DNA of 64,000 nucleotides from Omphiscola glabra (lineage: Eukaryota; Mollusca; Gastropoda; Lymnaeidae): NCBI GenBank assembly GCA_964017045.1, contig OZ024807.1, forward strand, positions 9,061,981-9,125,980, given 5' to 3'. This document shows, piece by piece, positions 23,561 through 35,576 of this stretch. The position numbers were made by a program, and so were the translations under genes. Position 1 is the first letter of the stretch. Each line of letters opens with the position of its first letter. The notes under the pieces are model-generated. The model saw only the letters and a list, made by a program, of their open reading frames with translations. It was not told the origin of the DNA and made no database searches.

Positions 23561-25004
23561 TATTCAACTTCTAAGACTTGCATATTTCATAACCATATTA
23601 ACTTGAGTAGTATATAGGGTGTTAACTTCTGAACCAAAAAATAAAAGTTATTTTCATTAAAATAAATAAATAAATATATATATATATATTTATTTAAATG
23701 AAATTAAATTTTATTTTTTGGTCTCAGTTAAGGATTATTTCATCTGAAATTTAGAAAATACGTCTCAACGTATGACTTAAATGAATACACAAAAGGTCTG
23801 ATTTATTTGTGTGTGTGTGAGAGAGCTTATTCATTGTTTACAAACAACGAAATTTTCCGTTCGTGACGTTAGGCAACAAGACATCGTTTGACGTTCATAA
23901 GTTCAAACGCTGTGACGCAACGACACACCTTAGATAGACCTCGATATCTAAGGGTCATATATCAAACATGTAGCAGGCCAACTGCTATTTATCTCTGACG
24001 CCGTTCATGTTTTGTTATGTGAACTTTGGGAGTCCTTTTTTGTGTGTGTGGAAAAAATGCAATGACGCAATTGAATCTGGAGTGGATTTTAGGAACGCCT
24101 GGTAGACGGGAAAACAACAACAAGGAATAAACAAAAGACTGCCGGCTCACGCGAATTATTTCGACTCCACGCACATGTTCTAATGCAGGAGTCCACAACC
24201 CGCGGTACACGTGTCAGACTTGGCGGCACGCAGAGCGATTTTCAATGGCATGCATAGAACCCAACATTTAAATAAAATATCGTCTTGAAAGGAGAACGAA
24301 TAAGCTCTCGTGACACTCATTGAAGTAGAAATCCTACTTTGGCGCAACGTTACCAAAAAAATGGTTTCCGACTCCTTTTCGACTGCTCTTGGAACTTGTG
24401 GCGTAAAAGTTTTTTTCACAGACTTTGTGAAAATTATTGGATTACAAATTACAGTAACTGCTTCCAAACGTCTTAAAAATTGGGATGTCCCGTAATATTA
24501 TTATTATTTTTTTTTTTAGTTTAAGAGCCAACGTCGTAAGAGTTGTAGTTATGAATACGAAATATTATAGCTTGACTGCTGGACCGCCTAATCCCATTTT
24601 TCTTCTGGGCAATAAGTTTCCCTGGCGAGTGCGAAAAACACTGGTCTTGTATTCTTCCTGTTTTCACTGCATTCTATTTTGATAGGAAATACATTTTTGC
24701 AAGGAGAGTACATACAATTTTTAGAGCCAACGAATTTTAAATTCTTCTTGCCTTTAAAAAAAAAAAAATTAAGATTAAAATTAAAATTAAGGGCAAATTA
24801 ATGACGTATTTTGTAGTCTTTATTTGTGTTGAATTAATCGTTAGTTACACCATTGTGAACCCTAGTACCCTCCTGTACTTGAAAATAAGTCAACAAATCT
24901 ACCAAGCGTCCTAGAAACTTACAACGCAATCTAAGAAATGGCTGATATCCTGCATGCAATGGGAATAGAGCCTACCGGACAGTGCAGAGCTTGAAGCAAA
25001 CATG
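23561..25004. other. No gene recognised
   Basis: AT-rich sequence. At 24185 GCAGGAGTCCACAACCCGCG resembles one hAT-type terminus, but no partner was found. ORFs of 61-95 codons on both strands (24180-24495) have no motif I know. Confidence 0.4.
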
Positions 25005-25258
25005 CAGTGGCGTCACTTGGATGCAGGATGGGGGGGGGGAGAACGCACCAAGGTGAAAGCGTCGAGCTAGAGGAGGGTGACACCAAATGATTGACTTATT
25101 AGGAAAATGTAAACAGTGCTAAGAATTTGGAATGATCTTGTACTTGGTGAAGGTCATTTGGGGACGGGAGAGGGGGAGAGCATGGCTGAAAATAAAACGG
25201 CGATTGAGACAATGTGTTACTGTACTGGATGACACGACCCCTTCAGTCGACGCCACTG
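25005..25258. mobile_element. Possible DNA-transposon remnant with 10-bp TIRs
   Basis: The left end CAGTGGCGTC and right end GACGCCACTG are exact inverse complements 254 bp apart. Flanking sequences do not give a convincing target duplication, so support is limited. Confidence 0.4.
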
Positions 25259-26300
25259 GCAGCAAGATGTTTCGAAAATGACGCCCCGTGTTGTTATCTC
25301 TGGGTCCCGAGTAGGTCACAGACGGGGCGAGATTGTAAACGACAAAAAAAATATCTATATCTCTCGTTACGTCACACACCCTTATTGCTGTAGTAGAGAT
25401 AGTAAAGCCCGACCCCCCCCCCCCCATTATATGCGTCAACGGAAACCCAGCGTTCAGAAAAAACCATCCCTGTGAAATTGTTATCCAACATCTTAGGGTG
25501 GATTAGTCCTGAACAGGAATGCATGATCTGAACTGTGCCCTAACACCCTTTAGAATTATTATTTTTATTTTTATATTTTGAAGGTCAGGTCTTCTTTTGA
25601 GAGCAAGATAGTCCTAGCAGTCAAAGCAAGCGTTGTCGTAAATGTAGATTTAACTAGAGGGCAGTCAACTTTTGTTTTTTGCATTTAAAATAGCAATGCT
25701 GCCGTATTGAATTATTTATTTAAATTTTTTAATTATCATAGGAATTTAGAAAACTTCAAAATTTGGTGATGGTAATTTTGTCGCTTAGTACATTCTTGCT
25801 CTAAAGCAGGGGGGTCATCAAAATACTAGGTGGTCTTCACATTCCCGATGACCTCCTGGCTGGTGTGCGCCTTATATTTACCATTTTCAATTTTGAATTA
25901 TTTTATCTAGATTTGTATTGTTTATTGCAGAACTCCTAAACTCGTACAACATCGTCTCAAAATCGTACAATACAATAGCAAGGATTGTATCAAACTAACT
26001 GCGGCAGATCAAATATTTGTCTAATGGGATTGGGGGACAGTATAAGGGTTTCTGAATGGAAAGTCAAAGAAGAACACGTTGAAAGGTATTCCAAGAAAGC
26101 TGAGCGACTGTCAAAAATGTGAAACACGGAAGATGGCCATTAGCAATTTTCGAATTGAGTATAGAAGCATTGACTTGAACTGGATTTAGTTTAAAGTGAA
26201 GGAGAGTTGCTCAATTTGTCGGCCTCACTCACTCGTCTTTGACTATCTGATCCAATGGCAAGACTTATTCAAAACCACTGGAAATAGACCAGGAAGCTTT
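25259..26300. other. No gene recognised
   Basis: AT-rich with a C run near 25412. An open frame at 25261-25430 shows no domain. Confidence 0.4.
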
Positions 26301-26315
26301 AGATGAAAAGCAGTG

Positions 26316-26395
26316 TGTGTGTATATATATATATATGTATGTGTGTATGTGTGTGCGCGCGTGTGTGTGAATATGTGTGCGTGTGCTTGTTTCAC
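26316..26395. repeat. TG/TA/CG alternating microsatellite
   Basis: A compound purine-pyrimidine alternating tract: TGTGTG, TATATA, TGTATG, GCGCGCG, TGTGTG. Confidence 0.9.
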
Positions 26396-26712
26396 TGTGC
26401 AATCTATGACTGTATGAACTCTACATCGCAGGAGTTGGGGGAAATTTTCATTTACTCATAATTTTTACGGGTTTGATTCCCTAGTTTCTCTCAATAGGTA
26501 TAAAAACCATGGATGGGGAAGTCCCAGAAAATCAGACTTATTGTAATTTTTATTATCTAGCTAATTGGACTAAAGAAGGCTGACTAGCATAGCTGAATTC
26601 AAGTTTAAGCACACCTGACATAAACTAAGATTGAATATAAAAAAAAATAGATCTCATTTTCAAAAAAAAAAAAAAATTAAAAAAAAATCGTTGTCGTCTT
26701 TACGCCGGTTGT

Positions 26713-27213
26713 ATGTTCAAATTTGTCAGCAAGATATTCCAATTTCGTGTACAAAATTTTTGTTTGAAATTAGATGACAATTTTTTTTTTCGCATTATAA
26801 TTCACAACATGTTGCAATTTCTTTTTAGGTACATGAACAGTCATTTTGAGTGGTCACTCCAATATTACATGATCTATGACCGTACCTGTTGTTTCTCCTC
26901 TACCCTAGTCTCATCAATTATTTCCCCCAAATTTATTTACGTAAGACGCCTTTCAATAAAAAAAATAGAAGCAATGGCCGGAACGCCTAACGCACTCATA
27001 CCCAATTGGTGCTTTTCTTCTGCCTGCTTGTCCATGCCATGCACGAATGACTTGGGGATCAAACAGGTTCTTGTTTTTAACATCTCCAGGACGGTGAATA
27101 AAACGCCCTACAAACAACACCTGGTCATTGTAGCGGGTTTATCATATATCAGACAGGTGTCGAATGGGGGCATACCAGTATTTTTACCTGTTTTAAATAT
27201 CAAAGTCATATAA
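26713..27213 (+). other. 166-codon ORF, unrecognised
   Basis: The longest non-repetitive ORF of the left third. The first half is Phe/Ile-rich and AT-driven. The second half (from AMAGTPNALIPNWC) has more balanced composition. I see no signal peptide, splice sites or domain. It may be a chance ORF or an unknown transposon fragment. Confidence 0.2.
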
Positions 27214-27855
27214 TTTGTGTTTTAACTTGGTCTTACTCAAATTAGTTAAAATTATTAGCCATGGTTTGTCCGAAAATATCGTCAGGGATTAAGTTCATGT
27301 AAACCGCTACAGACTTCCGGCGGTCATGTTACGTCAAATTTGTTTAAATTCATTTCGCACAAAATGATTGCGAAGAAACATCTTTTCAAAAATTAATTAA
27401 AATAAAACATAGTTTTGGGTTTCTCAACATTTCAGTTCTAATTCTTGCATACTGCATATTAAGAAATTTTAACAAATATTTTTTTTTCTTTTTCTAGTGG
27501 TTTGAACTCTCCTTGATAAAAAATTCTTTTTTTTTTCTTCTTTTTAAAGTTGTATTTATTTATTTTTTAAAAAATGTATACTTTATTTTACAATATGAAG
27601 TTAATAAATTGAAAATATTCACTCCCTCGTTCCTGGGCCTGAACCAGTGTGTCCCTGTGGGGGAGTGTTCCAATAACAGTATTTAGCGCCCTTGAAGCAC
27701 ACCCTGCCCTGCAAAAATGGAATTCGGTCGGAATGACGAACTGCTCGGCACTTGACAGAGATTGACCTGGAGTAAAGAAGTGCGGAGGAAGTAGTGACGC
27801 AACTTCTAATGCACCGACGCTGGGACGTGTCGATAACAGCCACCATTAAAAAACA

Positions 27856-28040
27856 AATCATCATGCCATTCTTTACTATGTGTTACACAACAGCATACAC
27901 TAAAAACATGACAATCAAATAAAAATCATCATGCCATCATTTACTATGTGTTATACAACAGCATACACTAAAAACATGACAATCAAACACAAATCATCAT
28001 GCCATCCTTTACTATGTGTTACACAACAGCATGCACAAAA
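27856..28040. repeat. 68-bp tandem repeat, ~2.7 copies
   Basis: Units start AATCATCATGCCAT at 27856, 27924 and 27992 and contain TTTACTATGTGTTACACAAC. Confidence 0.93.
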
Positions 28041-28474
28041 GCAGAGCATTCAGTTCGAATCCCTGCACATCTTTGTAGTAAAAATTCTATGTGCTGGTTA
28101 CGAGAAATTAAGTAGCAATGGTTTTGGATATTGAGAACTGTAAAAAAAAAAAAGCAAATTATTTTCTTTCTCCGACTCCGGCAAGTGGCGTCCAGTAAAG
28201 ACTTTCTTCAATATTTTAGTAACTATTACTCCATTCATTCTTGTGATTATCATTATTTTAATGATATATTGATGGGGTGTAGGTTGGTGTGGGGGATCAC
28301 GGAAGATATATGATATGGAGACAAGGCGAGGTGATAGAGAAGCGTTGTTTCCTCGGTCTGAAATTTTGGTAGCATCGGGTTAGACTTTTGTTTGGTCTCG
28401 CAACGAGTTTAACTTTTGATGAGATTTTATTTTTTTTGAAACTTTAAAACTAAATTGGGCCTTTCTCCCCACAG

Positions 28475-28654
28475 GACCGCGGTTAAGGATGAGCGAAGAC
28501 GGTAAACGCATCGGGGGACAGTTCGTTTAAAAGGTTTTCGTGTATTGTAATATACATGATTTTTGTTGCGCATTTTTCAGGGCGCACTTATGAGACACCG
28601 CCCTACAGGCGGGATTATTCCGAGGTATTCGACTCGCTTAACACCTTAACAACT
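28475..28654 (+). CDS. Candidate terminal exons with Tyr-rich tail (unproven)
   Basis: A 27-nt phase-1/phase-1 segment (28475-28501) follows a strong acceptor (CTTTCTCCCCACAG) and ends before GTAAAC. A second acceptor (GCATTTTTCAG) at 28580 opens a frame reading GRTYETPPYRRDYSEVFDSL then NTLTT and a stop at 28652-28654. Together they look like a basic/Tyr-containing cytoplasmic tail. No upstream domain or transmembrane exon was convincingly linked, so it could be coincidence. Confidence 0.25.
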
Positions 28655-28893
28655 TAAATCTAAAATAATTTGTTAACTCAAGGATATTATAAATGTAATC
28701 AAAACATCAGGAAAAAATAACTATGTCTGTTATCTTAAAAAAATCTTTAAAATAATATTTTAAAAAACAAATTTATAATAATAAATTTAACATGAAATCA
28801 CTGGCATCGCAGATTAACCTACCAGCAGTAGCACATCTGGTGTTTTGAAACGAACCCATTCCTAAGTTAAATTTAAGTTCGATAAGTCTAGAA

Positions 28894-29260
28894 CAGGGGT
28901 GGGCAAACTACGGCCCTCGGGCCGCATGCGGCCCGTCAGCTGATATTATGCGGCCCTCGAAGGCATTTAGAAATTTAAAAAATTTCTGGCTTTTTAAGTT
29001 ATTTTGTTGAATTTTACAGAATTTCATATACCGTTATGATTGTTTTAACATTTTTTGATCAACTTTCTTTCTAACTTTCTATTTTTTTAAACAGTCCTTG
29101 ACTTTTGTCATGTAATGCTAAAATGCGAATTTACCGATTTTTATGTAGAGAAATGTTTATCGACATGTAAAAATTGTACATAATATACATGCGCCCCCCC
29201 CCCCAAATAGCTTTACAATTGTCAATGTGGCCCTCCGCATAAAAAGTTTGCCCACTCCTG
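28894..29260. mobile_element. 367-bp non-autonomous hAT element with perfect TSD
   Basis: The left terminus CAGGGGTGGGCAAACTACGG and right terminus AGTTTGCCCACTCCTG are inverted repeats. The identical 8-bp GTCTAGAA sits at 28886-28893 and 29261-29268, and it matches the nTCTAGAn target preference of hAT elements. Subterminal GCGGCCC clusters flank an AT-rich, non-coding centre. The CAGGGGTGGGCAAACT terminus is widespread among vertebrate and invertebrate hATs. Confidence 0.95.
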
Positions 29261-29460
29261 GTCTAGAATCTTTCTAGCGTCCCGCCAAAAAGTACGTCCA
29301 GGAGACACTCGACACAGAAAAAGAAGCGTGCATTCCTGACCTACTTGGATCATGGCAAACCAAAAAACGCTTTAAAAAAAAAAAGCAAAACAAAAACGTC
29401 ATAAAAACAAAAACGTCCTAAAAACAAAAACAAGGAGCTGTTATGGCTTTGAGGAAAGGC

Positions 29461-29680
29461 ATTCCGATAAGTGGGGGGGGGGGGAGGGGGGGGGCTGCAT
29501 TTGTTGTTCAAGGCGCCTAATTGTAGCGTCGGTTTGAGCCCTAAGGCATACCGGAGACTTTCGGACGCATTTTTTTGCTGTCACAAGCGGGAAATATAGG
29601 TAAACATTCGTAATTGATCCACAAAGAATGCTTTCTTCAATGTATTCCATCTTCGGGGGGGGGGGGGGGGGATTGGAGTT
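29461..29680. repeat. Two poly-G tracts
   Basis: G-rich runs at 29473-29492 and 29656-29671, which generate spurious Pro- or Gly-rich ORFs. Confidence 0.85.
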
Positions 29681-29929
29681 CAAGAACTGGAAGAGAAAAA
29701 AACAAATTCGCTTATTTATTGTTATATTTATTTGTTTTTATTGTTTTTTGTTTGCTAAACCATATTCCGCAAGTTCTGGCGGTGAAATGTTGTGGGGAAA
29801 ATTTCCTGAAAAGAAATGTGGTTCTCACGCGTCGTAGAAAATTAATTAGCTCCACCACATAACGAGAAAAAAAACCAAAAAACTCTGACTTAGTAACTGT
29901 AATTGAAAAGCCTATAATGCCACTATTTA

Positions 29930-30475
29930 ATAAGACTACATCGAAGGCCACCATTTCAAATGCAGATTAATCAAGCTACATTGAAGGCCACCATTTCAAA
30001 TGCAGATTAATCAAGCTACATCGAAGGCCACCATTTCAAATGCAGATTAATCAAGCTACATCGAAGGCCACCATTTCAAATGCAGATTAATCAAGCTACA
30101 TTGAAGTCCACCATTTCAAATGCTGATTAATCAAACTACATTGAAGGGCAACCCTTTCAGAGGCTGATTTAATAAAATTACATTGAAGGGGGCCACCATT
30201 TCAAATGCAGATTAATCAAACTACATTGAAGGCCACCATTTCAAATGCAGATTAATCAAACTACATTGAAGGCCACCATTTCAAATGCAGATTAATCAAA
30301 CTACATTGAAGGCCACCATTTCAAATGCAGATTAATCAAACTACATTGAAGGCCACCATTTCAAATGCAGATTAATCAAACTACATTGAACGCCACCATG
30401 TCAAAAGCAGATGCAATAACATTACATTGAAAGGCAGCTATTTCAAAGGCGGTTTCAATAAAATTACATTGAAGT
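29930..30475. repeat. 40-bp minisatellite followed by A45
   Basis: About 13.5 copies of a 40-bp unit containing TCAAGCTACATCGAAGGCCA and CCATTTCAAATGCAGATTAA. Units before 30110 mostly have TCAAGCTACA, later ones TCAAACTACA. An uninterrupted run of about 45 A follows at 30489-30533. Confidence 0.96.
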
Positions 30476-30487
30476 CATAAACAACTA

Positions 30488-30535
<48 letters not shown>

Positions 30536-30659
30536 ATAGAGTAGAGCAGATAATAATTGCTTTCTATATATCTTGCTTTTTTATGTGTTAGTGTCACAAC
30601 TAAAACAGGAAGGAAAGGGGTGGTAGAGTTTTGGAGTATGAGGTAACTGTTGACCAAAA

Positions 30660-30830
30660 TTACATAAGTCGTGATGACCTACATTGCTTAAGTCGTGATG
30701 AAATTCATTACTTAAGTCATGATGACCTAAATAACTTAATTCATGATGACCTACATAACTTAAGTCATGATGACCTACATAACTTAAGCCGTGATGACCT
30801 ACACGACGCAGGTCATGATGTCCTCTATTG
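30660..30830. repeat. 24-bp minisatellite
   Basis: About 7 copies of CTTAAGTCATGATGACCTAC+ATAA. In frame they encode an 8-residue repeat (LSHDDLHN) inside a 66-codon plus ORF, which I treat as incidental. Confidence 0.93.
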
Positions 30831-33293
30831 AGTACCGTTATCTGTTTTTGTTTCCCAACTCAACCTAATTTTAAGAGCAGGCTCCTGTGTTAAACGATAC
30901 GCTTCAATGGACTGGAAACCAGTACACATAGGAAAAGGATTCCAACGCTAGTGGTATCAACGATGTTCATATTTTCTTGTACTTTTCAATGTATACAAAC
31001 AAAAAAAAAAAAGAAAATCAAGTATAGAAAAAAAAAAAACAAACCCAAAACAATATTAACTTAAAGCGCAACAAGTGAAAAGTGAAAGACAAAAAGTATT
31101 AAAATATAAACATATACACAGAGAGTATGATTTTTCAAAGGCTCCTTTGTAACGTCTCGAAAATGTCCAAGAACGTTAAACAAAAAAATCTCTCTCTGCA
31201 GCAAAAAATGATGTCTTCTCTGCATGTCCTTAAGCCGGAATTCGTATTTTAAATTTAAAAAAAATTTTTTTTTAAAATTAAATTGTGTTTCTTGTGTCAA
31301 TACTTTGAAAATCAAAATAACTGCCAAGGTTTACAAAGAATTCAGATACATTTCGGCACGTTCAAAAATTTGTTTAAAAATACATAAAAAAAAAAAAATC
31401 CTAGTTTTCCATGAAAACACACCATTTATTCCGAAATTTATGTTTTCATTTACATGTTAAGGAATTAAATACATGTTATTATCTTATATATTGTCACTAT
31501 TTAGGTATCGTTGAATTTTGGGACTGCTGGGGGTTTTGTTTAGAATTGCTGACAGATGCCTTAAACGAATCATTTAAGCATGAAGTTTTTATTTATTTTT
31601 TGCGCATCTCTTCTAAAAATAGATCAGACATGAGATATGTGAAGCGCAATTCAGCACGAGTCTGCACGGACTGGATTCACAAGTGCCACACTTTCCTACG
31701 CAACCTTTGTTGTTTTTTAATTGTGACCGGATTATAATGCCAAACGTAGAAAATGGAGTAAACAGACAGCAAATGGTGGTGACCAGCCGTCGGTTTCGAT
31801 TTGTGCATGGAAACGAAGGCCACATTTAAAATGCAAGCGTCTCGGCTTGGACTAGCTTTCATCGCCGGTTGAGTAGGTCAAGAAATAATTCTTCTTCTTT
31901 CTAGTTCTGTGCGATTTTTTTAACGGGGGACGCTTCGCGGGGGTGGTATGGTTGGAGGTTCTTGTTGTGGATGATTTTTTCAGGGTGTCCTTTAGTTAGT
32001 CAATCCACAAAATGGGTTTGGGGGGGGGGGGTCCCTCTTGCCCTGAAACCGCAATGCCCTGCTATTTGTAAGCTTGTCAATGCAGGTTGGATGACAGGCG
32101 TTCTGACCATGGAGGCCAACCAATTCATTTGTTTAGGACGATGTCAATGGCTGATTGGGATATCACAAACCAGTTTTTTCTCAACTCCTGTTTCCGGTAA
32201 ATTTTGAGAGATCGGGCCGCGTTTTTTACCATGGCTGCCATCTTGGTTGACACGACCCGTAAAATTAAGAATAAAAAGTTTTAAAATAATGAAAAAATTT
32301 CCTAAATGTATCCCTAAACCTAACCTGAACCCTAAATCTATCCCTAAACCTAACCTGAGCCCCAAATATATCCCTAAACCTAACCTGAACCCTAAAGTCA
32401 TCAGCAACATAACCAAACACGCACATGACGTCATGACCCCATCTTTCAAAATTAGCCCTGTTTCCGAATGTGTGGCCCCTTTCACTTTCTTGTTTCGGCA
32501 ACTTCTCGTCTTAGACATCTCATCTCGCAGGTGAATACGTCGACCCCGCCAACTCGAGACTCGCTTATTCAGAGCCCAGTTTTGACACTGTTAAGTAAGG
32601 ATTGGAACAAATACAGGTTTAAATACAGTAGCCTTGCTTAGTAATATTTACACTCCTGATTTGGCATTAAACAACATTAACTAACAGTAGTATTATTATC
32701 TGGTATTAATTTTAGTAGCATTAGAAGGGTAACGTTTTGCATGAATGGGTGGGAACGCCTTTCTGTACTATACTCTCAAAATGAAAGAAAAAAATTGGGT
32801 TATCGAGATGCTTGGAGGTAGGCGATTAGCTGTCTAAGGAACCAGCTTATCTTTGTAAAGACACCGAAAGTACAAAGCCTTGTGATTTCGTGTAGATGCA
32901 GTGTACACCATCGTCAAATTGTTTAGGACGGATGGACAAATTATGAAGAACCAAGTTTTAAACAACAACATGTAGGATTATAGTTGACCTATGTAAAATT
33001 TAAAAACAAAACTTTATATAATTCATGCAAATCCGCAACTATATTTTAGGGGCACGTTATCTGTACAGTTTAAAATAACCACCGGGAGATAATCTCTTGA
33101 TGCTCGAGTTGCTATTGTAAAAGTAGCCGAACGAAATGGCAGTTAATTTTTTTTTTTAAAAAGCGTTTTCTTGGCTACTGTAAAAGTTCTAAGTGGTCGA
33201 ACGAAATGGTCGTTGGTCTAAACAAAATTAAAAAAAAAAATCTGTGTTTGTTTGAACTTCAGAATAACTTTCCAGCTGAGAACAGACGATACT
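30831..33293. other. Upstream region of the gene; no exon recognised
   Basis: AT-rich with A runs, a poly-G tract at 32020 and a 30-bp tandem repeat at 32305-32400. The promoter and any 5' non-coding exon of the gene starting at 33294 should lie here or just upstream of the ATG. Possible acceptors are ACTTCAG (ending 33261) and CTTTCCAG (ending 33275), but none is proven and no TATA box is obvious. Confidence 0.4.
32305..32400. repeat. 30-bp tandem repeat
   Basis: About 3.2 copies of TCCCTAAACCTAACCTGAAC+CCTAAATCTA. CCTAA-like but not a telomeric hexamer array. Confidence 0.9.
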
Positions 33294-33354
33294 ATGGTCG
33301 GATGGTTTTACCTGATGCTCATCTCAATGGCCCCGCCTCCAAGCAAGGCTCACG
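33294..33354 (+). CDS. Exon 1: start codon and signal peptide
   Basis: ATG GTC GGA... encodes MVGWFYLMLISMAPPPSKAH and ends at CACG|GTAGGT, phase 1. Hydrophobic core WFYLMLISM. In-frame ATGs also occur at 33315 and 33327; the first gives the longest signal peptide. GC rises over the exon relative to both flanks. Confidence 0.8.
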
Positions 33355-35545
33355 GTAGGTGCTGCACAATGAGTTAGATACCACAGGTGATTGGAGTTAA
33401 GATATATTAGTCACAAGTAATTGATTGATTGATTTATTGGATATTTATATAGCGCTGGTATCCATGCTACTTTAGCATGCTCACTGTGCTCTGGTTTTCA
33501 TAAATCTATTTAAACAAACAAGTTTTTAAAATTTAAAAAAAATTTAAAAATCTGTGTTTTTTTGAACTTCAGAATAACTTTCACTAAGTGATCATTCAAT
33601 GATGGTTATGTAATTTAGAGCACGTTAGCTGAGTCATCATTTTGTTTGAATGGTTGCAAGTAGTATGACAAAATCCAATAACATCTGCCACAAATTAGAT
33701 GTCTTCTTTGAAAGCACTTTATGACGGAAAGAGAATGAATATTGTGTTCAAAAAATTGTTTAACTATCAACTCTCTTAAGCCCTAACTAATTTCATATCA
33801 CTTTCTTTGTTTTTTTCTTATACAGGGAATTAACTTGAAAAACCAATTACAATATAGGAAGAGATAAAGTTATTTCCCCTGAAAATTAAATAAGTCATTA
33901 CTAAAAATACACATACTCTATATTAAAATAATTTCAGATCCAGATATTTAGGAACAGGTAAGTTCACGGACACAATTCTAGAGCTTGGGAAAAGCTATTC
34001 CAAACAAAAAGACATTAACCGATCCTGCTAAAAGTGGATTTCAATTCTAGAGCTTGGGAAAAGCTATTCCAAACAAAAAGACATTAACCGATCCTGCTAA
34101 AAGTAGATTTCAATGCAGGATGGACATAGGCAACATTTTAAGATAAAGAATGTTCAATTTTCACCAACTTTACTTTGAATCAGAGATTTTTCAACATTTT
34201 TCAATCCTTTGCCTCTCTTAAGCTTATCACAACAGTCCTTTGACACACCATAGAAGCATTAAGGAAAAAAGATATCAAGTATTTATTTTAGGATTCTCGT
34301 TTACATTACAGCACTAGAGAAACGTTGGCTGATCGCGGATTGAAATAAAACAAATAGATTCATTAGTTACTTATTAAAGATTAAAAATGAAAAGAAAATT
34401 ATTAATGAAAAATCTTAGAGATCTACCAACGTTCAAGATTGACATAATAGTATTTTGTTTCCTCATTAAGTCATGCCCTAATATACCCTTAGTCGACCTG
34501 ATGATCTCTGATAACCTGCTTTTTTTTCCAGTTGTACTGACCTCCATGGGAAAGTACTTTCTGGTGCCTGGTCCCAGCCAGAATCAGATGGAGAAAAGGA
34601 TGGGCTCTATGATGGTATTTCACTTGACCACTTACTCTCCAGAGGAATTTAAGGTAATTTCTCACACACCCACTCACACACACAAACACACAGAGTGAGA
34701 GACAGAGAGTGATAGATAGGGTAGGACACATTGAGAGAGAAAGAGTGTGTGTGAGAGTGAGAGAGAGAGAGAGAGAGAGAAATACAGACACAAAGAGGGA
34801 AGGAAACAGAGATAGGGAGAAGTTGAGATTAAGGAATAGGCCGAAAGAAATATATAAAAACAGACAGTCTGTCCGTTAAACACATTGAAAGACGGACATT
34901 AGGACATACATAAACATGATGTATGGATGGATGGGTGGTCGGCTTGATGGATAGCTGGCTGGCTGGCTGGATAGATGGATGAATGGATGGATAAATGGAT
35001 GGATGAATAGCCGATTATTCAATCGACTGTTGCATCGATGGCCACATGGATGTATATATTTAGAAAGATACACGGGGCGGTTGCTATAACGTACCACCTC
35101 ACTGAGATCGTGTTTCGCTCCCTCCATTACTATCAACCATATTGTACACCCGTTCATCTGATTGCCACCCCATCCAAACCAGCACATTACCGTTCAGTGC
35201 GTATGTTTCTAAAAAATAAAATAAAAAACAACTAAATAAAATGCACTTTTTGAACGGAGCCATACGAATTTGACTGGGACTGTAAGGCAGTTTGGAACAC
35301 ACATTTGGGTACGCAGGACTTAGTTCCACCATGCCCAACTTAGTCACATTGGTTCTGTTTACGTTATCGCCTTAAAAGCCTAGGTGTGTGACAAAAACTA
35401 TTGGACGAAAGACATAGAAGCGATCAGAGACAGCAATGGTTTATGTGAACTTGCGCGCGCTTGTGTGTGTGTGTGTGGGGGGGGGGGAGGGTAAATCATC
35501 AAACACTCAATTTTCACTTGAAACAAATGACTTCTTTTTTTTTTT

Positions 35546-35576
<31 letters not shown>

